This document shows, one piece after another, positions 35,150-43,156 of a stretch of DNA of 64,000 bases; position 1 is the stretch's first letter, and each line of letters begins with the position of its first letter. Source of the DNA: Clostridia bacterium (GTDB lineage: Bacteria; Bacillota; Clostridia; Oscillospirales; Acutalibacteraceae); assembly GCA_017435385.1 (NCBI GenBank), contig JAFSFB010000016.1, forward strand, positions 226,347 to 290,346, given 5' to 3'. The notes beneath the pieces were generated by a model that ran no database searches, had not been told where the DNA came from, and saw only the letters and a list, made by a program, of their open reading frames with translations. The position numbers and the translations under genes were made by a program.

Positions 35150-36565
35150 ATGGATGACCCCGGCCCTGCGATTCTTTTGGCAGCAGAAGCTGCAGCTGAC
35201 TCAATCGATCCCGTATCTCTTATTCTCAAGGTAGCGTTGCTTTTTGTGCTTATCCTTGTCAACGCATTCTTTGCAATGAGCGAAATCGCTATAATTTCTC
35301 TCAATGACACAAAGATGCAGAAGCTTGCTGAAGAAGGCAACAAAAAGGCTAAGCAGATCATCAAGCTCACCGAAAACTCAAGCAATTTCTTATCGACCAT
35401 TCAGATCGGCGTTACTCTGGCAGGCTTCCTGACCTCAGCATCGGCATCTCAGACCTTTGTTGACATGCTTGTCAATGCTCTTGCAAAAACGCCCGTTGCA
35501 AACGTTATTCCGCTGAGCGTTATCAGCGTTGTTTCAACGATCCTTATCACTCTCGTCACATCTTATTTCTCTCTTGTTCTCGGCGAACTCGCCCCCAAGA
35601 GGATCGGAATGCAGATTCCCGAGAAGATTTCCTATAAGGTGGTCGGTATTCTTCTTTTCATCGCAAAGGTCACAAAGCCCTTTGTCAAGGTTCTTGCGTT
35701 TTCAACGAATGCCATTGTCCGTCTTTGCGGCTATGACCCCAACGCTGACGAAGAAAATGTTACCGAAGAAGAGATCCGCATGATGGTTGATGTCGGCGGC
35801 GAAAAAGGCGTTATCGAAGACACTCAGAAAGAGATGATAAACAACATCTTTGAATTTGACGACCTTGATGCAGGCGATATAATGACTCACCGCACCGAAA
35901 TGACAGCTATCGAAGTTTCACGCTCCCTCGAAGAGGTTGCCGAGCTTGCTGTTGAAAACGGTTATTCCCGAATCCCCGTCTTTGAAGAGGATCCCGACAG
36001 CATCGTCGGTGTGCTCTACGCAAAGGACCTTCTCAAATATGTCGGTCAGACTCTTCCCAAGGATCTCACCATTTCCAAGGTCATGCGAAAAGCCCTTTAT
36101 GTTCCCGAAACTCAGTCCTGCGGCGATCTTTTCAACGCCATGAACGAAAGCAGAACTCAGTTTGCCGTTGTTGTTGACGAATACGGCGGAACGGCAGGCA
36201 TCGTTACCCTTGAGGATGTTCTCGAATCCATCGTCGGCAACATTCAGGACGAATACGACGACGAGGAAGAGGAAATCACCAGAATCGACGAAACAACATT
36301 CACAATCGACGGCACAACGGACCTCGACGAGGTCACGGAGCTTGTCAAGGTTGATCTTCCCGAGGGAGATTACGATACTCTCGGCGGCTTTGTTATCAGC
36401 CTTCTCGGTTATCTCCCGTCAGAAACCGACAAAACGCCCATCGTTGCCGAATATAAAAATCTTCGTTTTACCGTTCTCTCGCTTGATGAACGCAGAATTG
36501 AGGACATCAAGGTTGAAATCCTGCCTCTCCCCGAATCTGAAAAAGACGACGAAGATGATGATTGA
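35150..36565 (+). CDS. CNNM/HlyC-CorC family membrane protein (DUF21, CBS pair, CorC domain)
   Basis: A 471-residue protein of the HlyC/CorC (CNNM) family. A DUF21 membrane domain (about residues 20-205) has four hydrophobic segments, including LFVLILVNAFFAMSEIAIIS and VISVVSTILITLVTSYFSLVL. Two CBS domains follow (DIMTHRTEMTAIE; VMRKALYVPETQSCGDLF), then the C-terminal transporter-associated domain with LGGFVISLLG. Relatives move magnesium or sodium, or act as Mg/Co efflux; older annotation as hemolysin is misleading. ATG 35150 follows AAAGGAG. Single gene; the intergenic hairpin at 36572 separates it from GH20. Confidence 0.9.
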   Translation: MDDPGPAILLAAEAAADSIDPVSLILKVALLFVLILVNAFFAMSEIAIISLNDTKMQKLAEEGNKKAKQIIKLTENSSNFLSTIQIGVTLAGFLTSASASQTFVDMLVNALAKTPVANVIPLSVISVVSTILITLVTSYFSLVLGELAPKRIGMQIPEKISYKVVGILLFIAKVTKPFVKVLAFSTNAIVRLCGYDPNADEENVTEEEIRMMVDVGGEKGVIEDTQKEMINNIFEFDDLDAGDIMTHRTEMTAIEVSRSLEEVAELAVENGYSRIPVFEEDPDSIVGVLYAKDLLKYVGQTLPKDLTISKVMRKALYVPETQSCGDLFNAMNESRTQFAVVVDEYGGTAGIVTLEDVLESIVGNIQDEYDDEEEEITRIDETTFTIDGTTDLDEVTELVKVDLPEGDYDTLGGFVISLLGYLPSETDKTPIVAEYKNLRFTVLSLDERRIEDIKVEILPLPESEKDDEDDD

Positions 36566-36615
36566 TTTTTGCGGGCTGCATAGATTTGCGGCCCGTTTTT
36601 TCGGAGGAAAATATA

Positions 36616-38037
36616 ATGGACAGACTCAGAATCGTACCCAAGCCCTTAAAAACCGAGCTTCTCGGCGGAGAAATCAGCATCAACGCATCGGATGCCGTTT
36701 TCTCAATTGAAGAAAAACTCGGAAAAGAGGAATATGTTCTCACCGCCGACCAAAACGGAATCCGCATTTCGGGCGGCTCGGAGCAGGCTCTTTTCTACGG
36801 CAGGCAGACTCTTCTTCAGATGAAGGGTATCTGTCCCTGCGTCAGAATCACGGACAAACCTGCTCACGAATACAGAGGCTTTATGCTTGACTGCGTGCGC
36901 CATATTTTTTCCGTTGACGATATCAAGAAGCTTATCGATGCCGCCGCAAGCCTCAAGATGAACCGTTTTCATTGGCATCTGACCGATGATCAGGGCTTCC
37001 GCATCTGGCTCGACAGCAGACCCTCCGCAACTATTGAGGGCTCCGTCAGAAAGCGTTCAGAATTCGGTTCGCTCAAAGAAGAAGGCGAATACGGCGGATA
37101 TTACACAAAAAATCAGATGCGTGAAATCGTTGACTACTGCGCCGAAAGATTCATCACCGTTATCCCCGAGTTTGATATCCCCGGTCACTGCTCGGCACTT
37201 ATCCACGCTTATCCCGACATCGGCTGCACGGAAAAGCCCGTTGAGGTCAAAACCCATCAGGGTATTTTCGAGGATATCCTCTGCGCAGGAAAAGACAAGA
37301 CCTTTGAGATAGTTCATGATATTCTCAGCGAGATTCTCGAAATATTCCCCTCTGAATATATTCACATCGGCGGCGACGAAGCCCCGAAGGCAAAATGGAA
37401 GGAATGCCCCGACTGTCAGAGGAGGATCCGTCAGGCAGGGCTGAAAAACGAAGAGGAGCTTCAGGGCTGGTTCACGAACGAAATCGTTTCCTTCCTGAAA
37501 AGCAAGGGCAGAAAAGCAATCGTCTGGAACGAAAGCCTGAAAAGCGGACTTATCGGCGGAGAAACCGTCGTTCAGATGTGGATGGATCCGAAAAAAGATT
37601 CGGTTGCATTCGCAAATTCCCTCGGCGGAAAAATAATCGTTTCGGATTTCTTCCATTATTATTGCGACTATCCCTATTCAATGACTCCGCTCAACAAAAC
37701 ATATAACTATAAAGCGGTCATAAAGGGCATAAAAAACCCCGAAACCGTTTACGGCGTCGAGGTTCCGATATGGACAGAGTTTATCAACAATTTCGAGCAT
37801 CTCTGCTATATGTTCTTCCCGAGATTTGCCGCCGTTGCGGAATCGGGCTGGACTGCCGAAGAAAACAAAAACGCCGAGGATTTCCGCAAGCGTTTCAGAA
37901 GCTATTGTGCAATTCTCAGCAAAATCGGCATAACCGCCGCACCGCCTCACGAATGGAATCCCTCCCCCCTTGCAAGAGCAACGGGCACGATCGGTTTCAT
38001 GAACAGAAATGTGCGTAACAAGCCGAAGAACAAATAA
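36616..38037 (+). CDS. Beta-N-acetylhexosaminidase (GH20)
   Basis: A 473-residue GH20 enzyme removing terminal beta-linked N-acetylglucosamine or N-acetylgalactosamine. The N-terminal GH20b-like domain is followed by the barrel opening EYRGFMLDCVRHIF, MNRFHWHLTDDQGFRI, PEFDIPGHCSA, and the catalytic pair HIGGDEA (Asp254, Glu255), in which the aspartate assists the substrate acetamido group. VWNES and WTEF complete the site. No signal peptide, so it acts inside the cell, for example on imported host glycans or wall fragments. ATG 36616 follows CGGAGGAAA. Confidence 0.93.
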   Translation: MDRLRIVPKPLKTELLGGEISINASDAVFSIEEKLGKEEYVLTADQNGIRISGGSEQALFYGRQTLLQMKGICPCVRITDKPAHEYRGFMLDCVRHIFSVDDIKKLIDAAASLKMNRFHWHLTDDQGFRIWLDSRPSATIEGSVRKRSEFGSLKEEGEYGGYYTKNQMREIVDYCAERFITVIPEFDIPGHCSALIHAYPDIGCTEKPVEVKTHQGIFEDILCAGKDKTFEIVHDILSEILEIFPSEYIHIGGDEAPKAKWKECPDCQRRIRQAGLKNEEELQGWFTNEIVSFLKSKGRKAIVWNESLKSGLIGGETVVQMWMDPKKDSVAFANSLGGKIIVSDFFHYYCDYPYSMTPLNKTYNYKAVIKGIKNPETVYGVEVPIWTEFINNFEHLCYMFFPRFAAVAESGWTAEENKNAEDFRKRFRSYCAILSKIGITAAPPHEWNPSPLARATGTIGFMNRNVRNKPKNK

Positions 38038-38043
38038 AAAATT

Positions 38044-38072
38044 GCCGTGTACCTCTGAGGTACACGGCTTTT
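38044..38072 (+). terminator. Terminator between GH20 and the zinc-ribbon gene
   Basis: Perfect stem GCCGTGTACCTC / GAGGTACACGGC (38044-38068), followed by TTTTCGTTT on the plus strand; may also stop the convergent gene. Confidence 0.8.
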
Positions 38073-38078
38073 CGTTTC

Positions 38079-38771
38079 TTATTTCTTGTTTAATCCGATT
38101 ACATAGTTTACCGCTTCCGCAAGAGCGATCGCCGAAACGAAGAAGCAGGCAACTATCAGCGACCATCTGAGATTGACTGCACCCGTTGCGAGGTTATCGA
38201 TCGTTGCTTCGATTGCGATAAGATAAGCAACAGCTTCAACGGAAAGCAGCGAAACTGCATGAAGCCCTTTCAGCTTTCCTGCTCCTGCAAGCGCCGCATC
38301 GATCGCCACAAATACGGCGAGAAGAATCATCAGCGGCAGAACAACTTTATAAAGCCGCTCGAGGAAACCGATTCTGCCGATAACGAACAGTATGTAAGCG
38401 ACAACCGAGAAGAAGCTGATGAGAGCGGTAACGGGAGCGGGAGTGATGTTGAGAGCGGGATAAACAACAACCATCCATGCGCAAATCAGCGCACCGACAA
38501 CATAAAGGCACCAGCCGTCGTTTCTGTGAACGAGAAGATCGATAACAACGCACAGAGAAGCGGGAAAAACCATCAGCGCAGATGCGATCGCCGCAAAGCC
38601 CTTCGAGCCTTTACCGGGCGTTCTGAAAAAGCCCCTCTTTTCTTCCTTCGCAGGCTCATAAACGACCTGAGCCTCTGCCTTCGGGGGTTCAGCCGCTTCG
38701 GCGGGAGCGCCGCAGAATCCGCAGAATGCATTTGAATCGGGAATCTCGTTTCCGCATTTATTGCAAAACAT
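38079..38771 (-). CDS. Zinc-ribbon membrane protein
   Basis: A 230-residue protein with an N-terminal zinc ribbon (MFCNKCGNEIPD...FCGFCGAP, two CxxC pairs), a linker and about five or six hydrophobic segments from residue 60 on. The start is ATG 38769-38771, 7 bp from AGGAGGA; an ATG two codons upstream abuts that site and is too close. Such double-zinc-ribbon membrane proteins are common in clostridia and have no assigned role. Transcribed alone from a promoter divergent to the ileS leader. Confidence 0.75.
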   Translation of the reverse strand: MFCNKCGNEIPDSNAFCGFCGAPAEAAEPPKAEAQVVYEPAKEEKRGFFRTPGKGSKGFAAIASALMVFPASLCVVIDLLVHRNDGWCLYVVGALICAWMVVVYPALNITPAPVTALISFFSVVAYILFVIGRIGFLERLYKVVLPLMILLAVFVAIDAALAGAGKLKGLHAVSLLSVEAVAYLIAIEATIDNLATGAVNLRWSLIVACFFVSAIALAEAVNYVIGLNKK

Positions 38772-38799
38772 AATCATTCCTCCTTATTGAATTACATTC

Positions 38800-38829
38800 A
38801 TTATACAAACAAAAACTCGTTCTTGTCAA
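38800..38829 (-). promoter_or_regulatory. Promoter of the zinc-ribbon gene
   Basis: TTGACA (38824-38829), 18-bp spacer, TATAAT (38800-38805) on the minus strand. Confidence 0.75.
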
Positions 38830-38851
38830 TATAAAGATTATAATTATATCA

Positions 38852-38880
38852 TTGACAATCTTTTTTCGCTGTGATATACT
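38852..38880 (+). promoter_or_regulatory. Promoter of the ileS T-box transcript
   Basis: TTGACA (38852-38857), 17-bp spacer, TATACT (38875-38880). Confidence 0.82.
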
Positions 38881-38939
38881 TTCTTTAATTATGATATCAT
38901 TTTATTAATAACTTTAAGTTCTTGTTGTTAATAAAAGGT

Positions 38940-39187
38940 AAACAATTCAATACATCCGAAAAGATATTGACGGAGACAGTAGCTTCTGCAAGCGCAGACT
39001 CAGTGAGGCGGAGAGAGTGCGAACCCGTCGTTTGCCGCAGAATTGAATATCACTCCCGAATCGCAAACCGAAAGGCTTTTGCTCAGTAGGCTTTGACGGC
39101 ATCCCGCCGTTATCGGGAGCATAATGAAGTTATGTTATGGGTGGTAAACGAGGTTTTCTTCGTCCCGTATCTTCGGGGCGTTTTTTT
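38940..39187 (+). ncRNA. T-box leader of ileS (isoleucine specifier ATC)
   Basis: Stem I has GGAGAGAGTGCGAACC; the specifier ATC (39049-39051, Ile) lies in GAATATCACTCCCGAA; the AGTAGGCTTTGACGG segment is the usual linker region. The T-box core ATGGGTGGTAAACGAGG (39137-39153) has bulge TGGU, matching a tRNA end ACCA as in tRNA-Ile, but reads TAAAC where ACCGC is usual. The terminator is CGTCCCG / CGGGGCG (39161-39180) plus a T-run. Confidence 0.88.
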
Positions 39188-39227
39188 ATTGTTTAAAATT
39201 TAAATCAATATATCGGAGGAATGAAAA

Positions 39228-42200
39228 ATGTACGAAAAGGTTTCATCGAATCTTAATTTCGTTGACAGAGAAAAAGCCGTGCTTGAATTCTGGAAAGAAA
39301 ACAAGATCTTCGAGAAAAGCATTGAAACCAGAAAGGGCTGCCCGACCTACACCTTCTATGACGGTCCCCCCACCGCCAACGGCAAGCCCCATATCGGTCA
39401 TGTTCTCACAAGAGTTATCAAGGACATGATTCCCAGATACCGCACCATGAAGGGCTATATGGTTCCCCGTAAGGCAGGCTGGGATACTCACGGTCTTCCC
39501 GTAGAGCTCGAGGTTGAAAAGATGCTCGGCATCAACGGCAAGGAGCAGATCGAAAAATACGGTCTTGAGCCTTTCATCGGTCACTGCAAGGAAAGCGTCT
39601 GGAAATATAAGGGCATGTGGGAGGATTTCTCCGGTACGGTCGGCTTCTGGGCTGACATGGATGAGCCTTATGTTACCTATCACAACAGCTATATCGAATC
39701 CGTATGGTGGTCGCTCAAGGAGATCTGGAACAAGGGACTCCTTTACAAGGGCTTCAAAATCGTTCCCTACTGCCCCCGCTGCGGAACTCCCCTCTCCTCT
39801 CACGAGGTTGCTCAGGGCTATAAGGCAGTCAAGGAAAAGTCAGCTGTTGTCAGATTCAAGGTAAAGGGCGAGGATGCATATTTCCTTGCATGGACAACAA
39901 CTCCCTGGACTCTGCCCTCAAACGTTGCTCTCTGCGTCAACCCCGACGAAACCTATTGCAAGGTCAAGGCTGCAGACGGCTACACATATTATATGGCTCA
40001 GGCTCTTCTTGACACCGTTCTCGGCTCGCTCGGCGACAAGGAAAACGGCGTTGAAGCATACGAGATTCTCGAAACCTATAAAGGCACCGACCTTGAATAC
40101 AGAGAATATGAGCCTCTCTTTGAATGCGCAGGTGTAAGCGCCGCAAAGCAGAACAAGAAAGGTCACTATATCACGGTCGACAATTATGTCACCATGTCCG
40201 ACGGTACGGGTATCGTTCATATCGCTCCCGCATTCGGTGAAGACGACGCACAGGTCGGCAGAAAATATGACCTCCCCTTCGTTCAGTTCGTTGACGGCAA
40301 AGGCAACATGACAGAGGAAACTCCCTATGCAGGCAAGTTCGTCAAGGATGCCGACATCGACATTCTCATCGACCTCGACAAGGACGGCAAGCTCTTCTCC
40401 GCTCCGAAGTTTGAGCATGACTATCCCTTCTGCTGGAGATGCGACACTCCTCTCATCTACTACGCAAGAGAATCATGGTTCATCAAGATGACCGCCGTCA
40501 AGGACAATCTTGTCAAAAATAACAACACGGTCAACTGGATTCCCGAAAGCATCGGCAAGGGCAGATTCGGCGACTGGCTTGAAAACATTCAGGACTGGGG
40601 CATCAGCCGTAACCGTTACTGGGGTACTCCCCTCAACATCTGGGAATGCGAATGCGGTCACAGACATTCGATCGGCTCGATCGCAGAGCTCAAGTCGATG
40701 AGCAGCAACTGCCCCGACGATATCGAGCTTCACCGTCCCTTCATCGACGATGTAACGATCAAGTGCGAAAAGTGCGGCGGCGAAATGAAGAGAGTTCCCG
40801 AGGTTATCGACTGCTGGTACGACTCAGGCGCAATGCCCTTCGCTCAGCATCATTATCCCTTTGAAAACAAGGACCTCTTTGAGCAGCAGTTCCCCGCAGA
40901 GTTCATCTCCGAGGCTGTTGACCAGACAAGAGGCTGGTTCTATTCTCTTCTCGCTATCTCAACTCTCCTCTTCGACAAGTCCCCCTATAAGAATGTTATC
41001 GTTCTCGGTCTTGTTCAGGACGAAAACGGACAGAAGATGTCCAAGTCAAAGGGCAATGCTGTCGATCCCTTTGATGCTCTCGAAAAGCACGGCGCAGATG
41101 CTATCCGCTGGTATTTCTACACGAACTCAGCCCCCTGGCTCCCCAACCGTTTCCACGCAAAAGCAGTTGAAGAAGGTCAGCGCAAGTTTATGGGTACCCT
41201 CTGGAACACCTACGCTTTCTATATCCTCTATGCAAACATCGACAAGTTCGATCCCACAAAGCACGAGCTTGATTACAGCAAGCTTTCCATCATGGATAAA
41301 TGGCTGCTTTCAAAGCTGAACAGCCTTATCGACACGGTTGACGGACATCTCGGCAGCTATGCGATTCCCGAAGCCGCAAGAGCTCTCCAGAGCTTTGTTG
41401 ACGATATGAGTAACTGGTATGTCCGCAGAGGCAGAGAACGCTTCTGGGCACAGGGACTTGAGCAGGATAAGATCAACGCATATATGACTCTTTATACTGC
41501 TCTTGAAACCGTCTGCAAGCTTGCCGCTCCCATGATTCCGTTCATGGCTGACGATATCTACCGCAACCTTGTATGCTCGGTCAACAAGAATGTTCCCGAA
41601 AGCATTCACCTTTGCGACTATCCCGTTTCCAACCCTGCATTCATCGACAAAGACCTCGAGGCTTCAATGGACGAGGTTCTCGATATCGTTGTTCTCGGCA
41701 GAGCCGCAAGAAACGGCGCAAACATCAAGAACAGACAGCCTCTGGGCAAGATCTTCGTTATCGCTCCCAAGGTTCTCGGCAAGGAATACTGCGAGATCAT
41801 CGAGGACGAGCTGAACATCAAGGAGCTTGATTTCACAAACGATACTTCATCCTATGTATCCTACAGCTTCAAGCCCCAGCTCAAGACACTCGGCCCGAAA
41901 TACGGCAAGATGCTCGGCGCAATCAGAGAATATCTTGCAAGCGTTGACGGCTCAGCCGCAAAGGCAGAGCTTGACGAAAAGGGTGCTCTCACCTTCACCG
42001 TGGGCGACAGCGAAATCGTTCTCGCTCCCGAAGACCTTCTCATCGGAACGGTTCAGAAGGAAGGCTTCCAGGCTGAAAGCGACAACGGCGTGACTGTTGT
42101 TCTTGACACAAATCTCACAGATGCTCTTATCGAAGAAGGCTTCGTCAGAGAGCTTGTTTCCAAGATTCAGACCATGCGTAAGGACGCAGGCTTTGAGGTT

Positions 42201-42383
42201 ATGGATACAATTAAGATTTATGTCAGCGGCAACGAAAAGATCGAAACGATCCTCAACGCAAACAAGGAAAGTGTTTGCGGCGATGTTCTTGCAACCGACA
42301 TCATCGCTTCCGCAGACTGCTCATTCGCAAAGGAATGGGACATCAACGGCGAAAAGGTAACCCTCGGCGTTGAGAAGAACTGA
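39228..42383 (+). CDS. ileS: Isoleucyl-tRNA synthetase, type 2 (eukaryote-like)
   Basis: A 1051-residue class I synthetase. HIGH is at residues 55-58 (in PTANGKPHIGHVLT) and KMSKS at 603-607. The CP1 editing domain lies between, and zinc-type cysteine pairs appear in CPRCGTP and CEKCGGEM. The sequence YTFYDGPPTANGKPHIGH with RKAGWDTHGLPVE marks the type 2 group, which is known to tolerate mupirocin, unlike type 1. Expression is set by the T-box leader. Ribosome site CGGAGGAATGAAAA. It ends at a hairpin (42395-42433). No second ileS is in the window. Confidence 0.97.
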   Translation: MYEKVSSNLNFVDREKAVLEFWKENKIFEKSIETRKGCPTYTFYDGPPTANGKPHIGHVLTRVIKDMIPRYRTMKGYMVPRKAGWDTHGLPVELEVEKMLGINGKEQIEKYGLEPFIGHCKESVWKYKGMWEDFSGTVGFWADMDEPYVTYHNSYIESVWWSLKEIWNKGLLYKGFKIVPYCPRCGTPLSSHEVAQGYKAVKEKSAVVRFKVKGEDAYFLAWTTTPWTLPSNVALCVNPDETYCKVKAADGYTYYMAQALLDTVLGSLGDKENGVEAYEILETYKGTDLEYREYEPLFECAGVSAAKQNKKGHYITVDNYVTMSDGTGIVHIAPAFGEDDAQVGRKYDLPFVQFVDGKGNMTEETPYAGKFVKDADIDILIDLDKDGKLFSAPKFEHDYPFCWRCDTPLIYYARESWFIKMTAVKDNLVKNNNTVNWIPESIGKGRFGDWLENIQDWGISRNRYWGTPLNIWECECGHRHSIGSIAELKSMSSNCPDDIELHRPFIDDVTIKCEKCGGEMKRVPEVIDCWYDSGAMPFAQHHYPFENKDLFEQQFPAEFISEAVDQTRGWFYSLLAISTLLFDKSPYKNVIVLGLVQDENGQKMSKSKGNAVDPFDALEKHGADAIRWYFYTNSAPWLPNRFHAKAVEEGQRKFMGTLWNTYAFYILYANIDKFDPTKHELDYSKLSIMDKWLLSKLNSLIDTVDGHLGSYAIPEAARALQSFVDDMSNWYVRRGRERFWAQGLEQDKINAYMTLYTALETVCKLAAPMIPFMADDIYRNLVCSVNKNVPESIHLCDYPVSNPAFIDKDLEASMDEVLDIVVLGRAARNGANIKNRQPLGKIFVIAPKVLGKEYCEIIEDELNIKELDFTNDTSSYVSYSFKPQLKTLGPKYGKMLGAIREYLASVDGSAAKAELDEKGALTFTVGDSEIVLAPEDLLIGTVQKEGFQAESDNGVTVVLDTNLTDALIEEGFVRELVSKIQTMRKDAGFEVMDTIKIYVSGNEKIETILNANKESVCGDVLATDIIASADCSFAKEWDINGEKVTLGVEKN

Positions 42384-42394
42384 ATAGAATAATC

Positions 42395-42433
42395 GAAAGC
42401 CATCTGATCCTTTTGATGAATCAGATGGCTTTC
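42395..42433 (+). terminator. Terminator-like hairpin after ileS
   Basis: 14-bp perfect stem GAAAGCCATCTGAT / ATCAGATGGCTTTC with an 11-nt loop; the T-run afterwards is weak (GTGTTTC). Confidence 0.65.
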
Positions 42434-42486
42434 GTGTTTCCCGTCGGAAAATTACAGGTGTTCAACAGCACTGCATTGCATAATTA

Positions 42487-42639
42487 TCATTTGCTGTTTG
42501 AAATCCACCAACCGGCAAACTCTATTATTGCATCTGCGCTAAAATAGTCCATGAAAAATGTTGTTCCCAAAAGGCTGTCAAGTGAATGCGAAATGGTTTG
42601 CAAAGCTATTAATATTATTGAAAGAATAGGCAATGGCAT
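42487..42639 (-). CDS. 50-residue hydrophobic peptide next to an XRE regulator
   Basis: A short gene starting MPLPILSIILIALQTISHSL (ATG 42637-42639) preceded by the ideal ribosome site AAGGAGGTG at 6-bp spacing, and ending WWISNSK. The first 16 residues are strongly hydrophobic, and the remainder is amphipathic with a tryptophan pair. It has its own promoter carrying a perfect palindrome and is divergent from the XRE gene. It could be a membrane-active peptide (toxin-like) or a signalling peptide. I recognise no family. Confidence 0.6.
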   Translation of the reverse strand: MPLPILSIILIALQTISHSLDSLLGTTFFMDYFSADAIIEFAGWWISNSK

Positions 42640-42671
42640 ATTTTTCACCTCCTTATCTTTTGTCTATTTTT

Positions 42672-42700
42672 ACGATACTATAGTATTTTATATTTGTCAA
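42672..42700 (-). promoter_or_regulatory. Promoter of the 50-residue peptide gene
   Basis: TTGACA (42695-42700), 17-bp spacer, TATCGT (42672-42677) on the minus strand. Confidence 0.6.
42675..42686. promoter_or_regulatory. Probable XRE operator
   Basis: Perfect 12-bp palindrome ATACTATAGTAT overlapping the -10 box of the peptide gene; a partial copy (ATAATAGTATTTAT) lies at 42712-42725, close to the XRE start, as expected for autoregulation. Confidence 0.55.
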
Positions 42701-42750
42701 TAGTTAATTTTATAATAGTATTTATAAAATTGACATTTGGAGTGCATAAA

Positions 42751-43041
42751 ATGCTGAGTGAAAAGATAAAATCCTTAAGGCTTGCAGGAAATTACAGTCA
42801 GGTTGATATAGCTGAAAAGCTTTCTGTAACTAAGCAAACCGTATCAAACTGGGAAAATAATAATATTCAGCCGTCTGTTGATATGCTTGTCAAAATAGCA
42901 GATTTGTTTGGAGTTTCAACAGATTACCTCCTCGGCAGAGATATGTCACCGAAACTTGATGTCAGCGGTCTTAGTGAAATCGAAATTCAGCATCTGAATA
43001 TGATTATAAATGACATCAGAAACAAGAATCCGCAGGTTTGA
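42751..43041 (+). CDS. XRE family transcriptional regulator (96 aa)
   Basis: Starts MLSEKIKSLRLAGNYSQVDI (ATG 42751 after TTGGAGTGCAT). The Cro/C1 helix-turn-helix covers residues 5-60, with recognition segment VTKQTVSNWENN and the typical VDMLVKIADLFGVSTDYLLG. The C-terminal 30 residues (SEIEIQHLNMIINDIRNK) look like a dimerisation helix. An upstream in-frame ATG would add a hydrophobic stretch lying within the operator region and is rejected. It probably represses the divergent peptide gene and itself. A terminator begins inside its last codons. Confidence 0.88.
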   Translation: MLSEKIKSLRLAGNYSQVDIAEKLSVTKQTVSNWENNNIQPSVDMLVKIADLFGVSTDYLLGRDMSPKLDVSGLSEIEIQHLNMIINDIRNKNPQV

Positions 43042-43059
43042 CCGCCTGCGGATTTTTTT
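43027..43059 (+). terminator. Terminator of the XRE gene
   Basis: Stem AATCCGCAGG / CCTGCGGATT followed by T7; the XRE stop codon lies in the loop. Confidence 0.88.
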
Positions 43060-43068
43060 AATCAAAAT

Positions 43069-43120
43069 CGGGTGTGGGCAACACCCACCCGAAACTATTC
43101 ACTTTTCATTATTCACTAAA
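43069..43120 (-). repeat. Dispersed intergenic repeat, copy C (inverted)
   Basis: On the minus strand: TTAGTGAATAATGAAAAGTG heptads, then AGTTTCGGGTGGG-TGTTG-CCCACACCCG hairpin. It fills the gap between the XRE and ABC-exporter terminators. Homologous to 5215-5278 and 21001-21058. Confidence 0.82.
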
Positions 43121-43122
43121 AA

Positions 43123-43150
43123 ACGGTGCACGGCAAAAGCCATGCACCGT
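43123..43150 (-). terminator. Terminator of the ABC exporter gene
   Basis: Stem ACGGTGCATGGC / GCCGTGCACCGT (one G-U pair) followed by TTTTTAG on the minus strand. Confidence 0.88.
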
Positions 43151-43156
43151 ATATTT

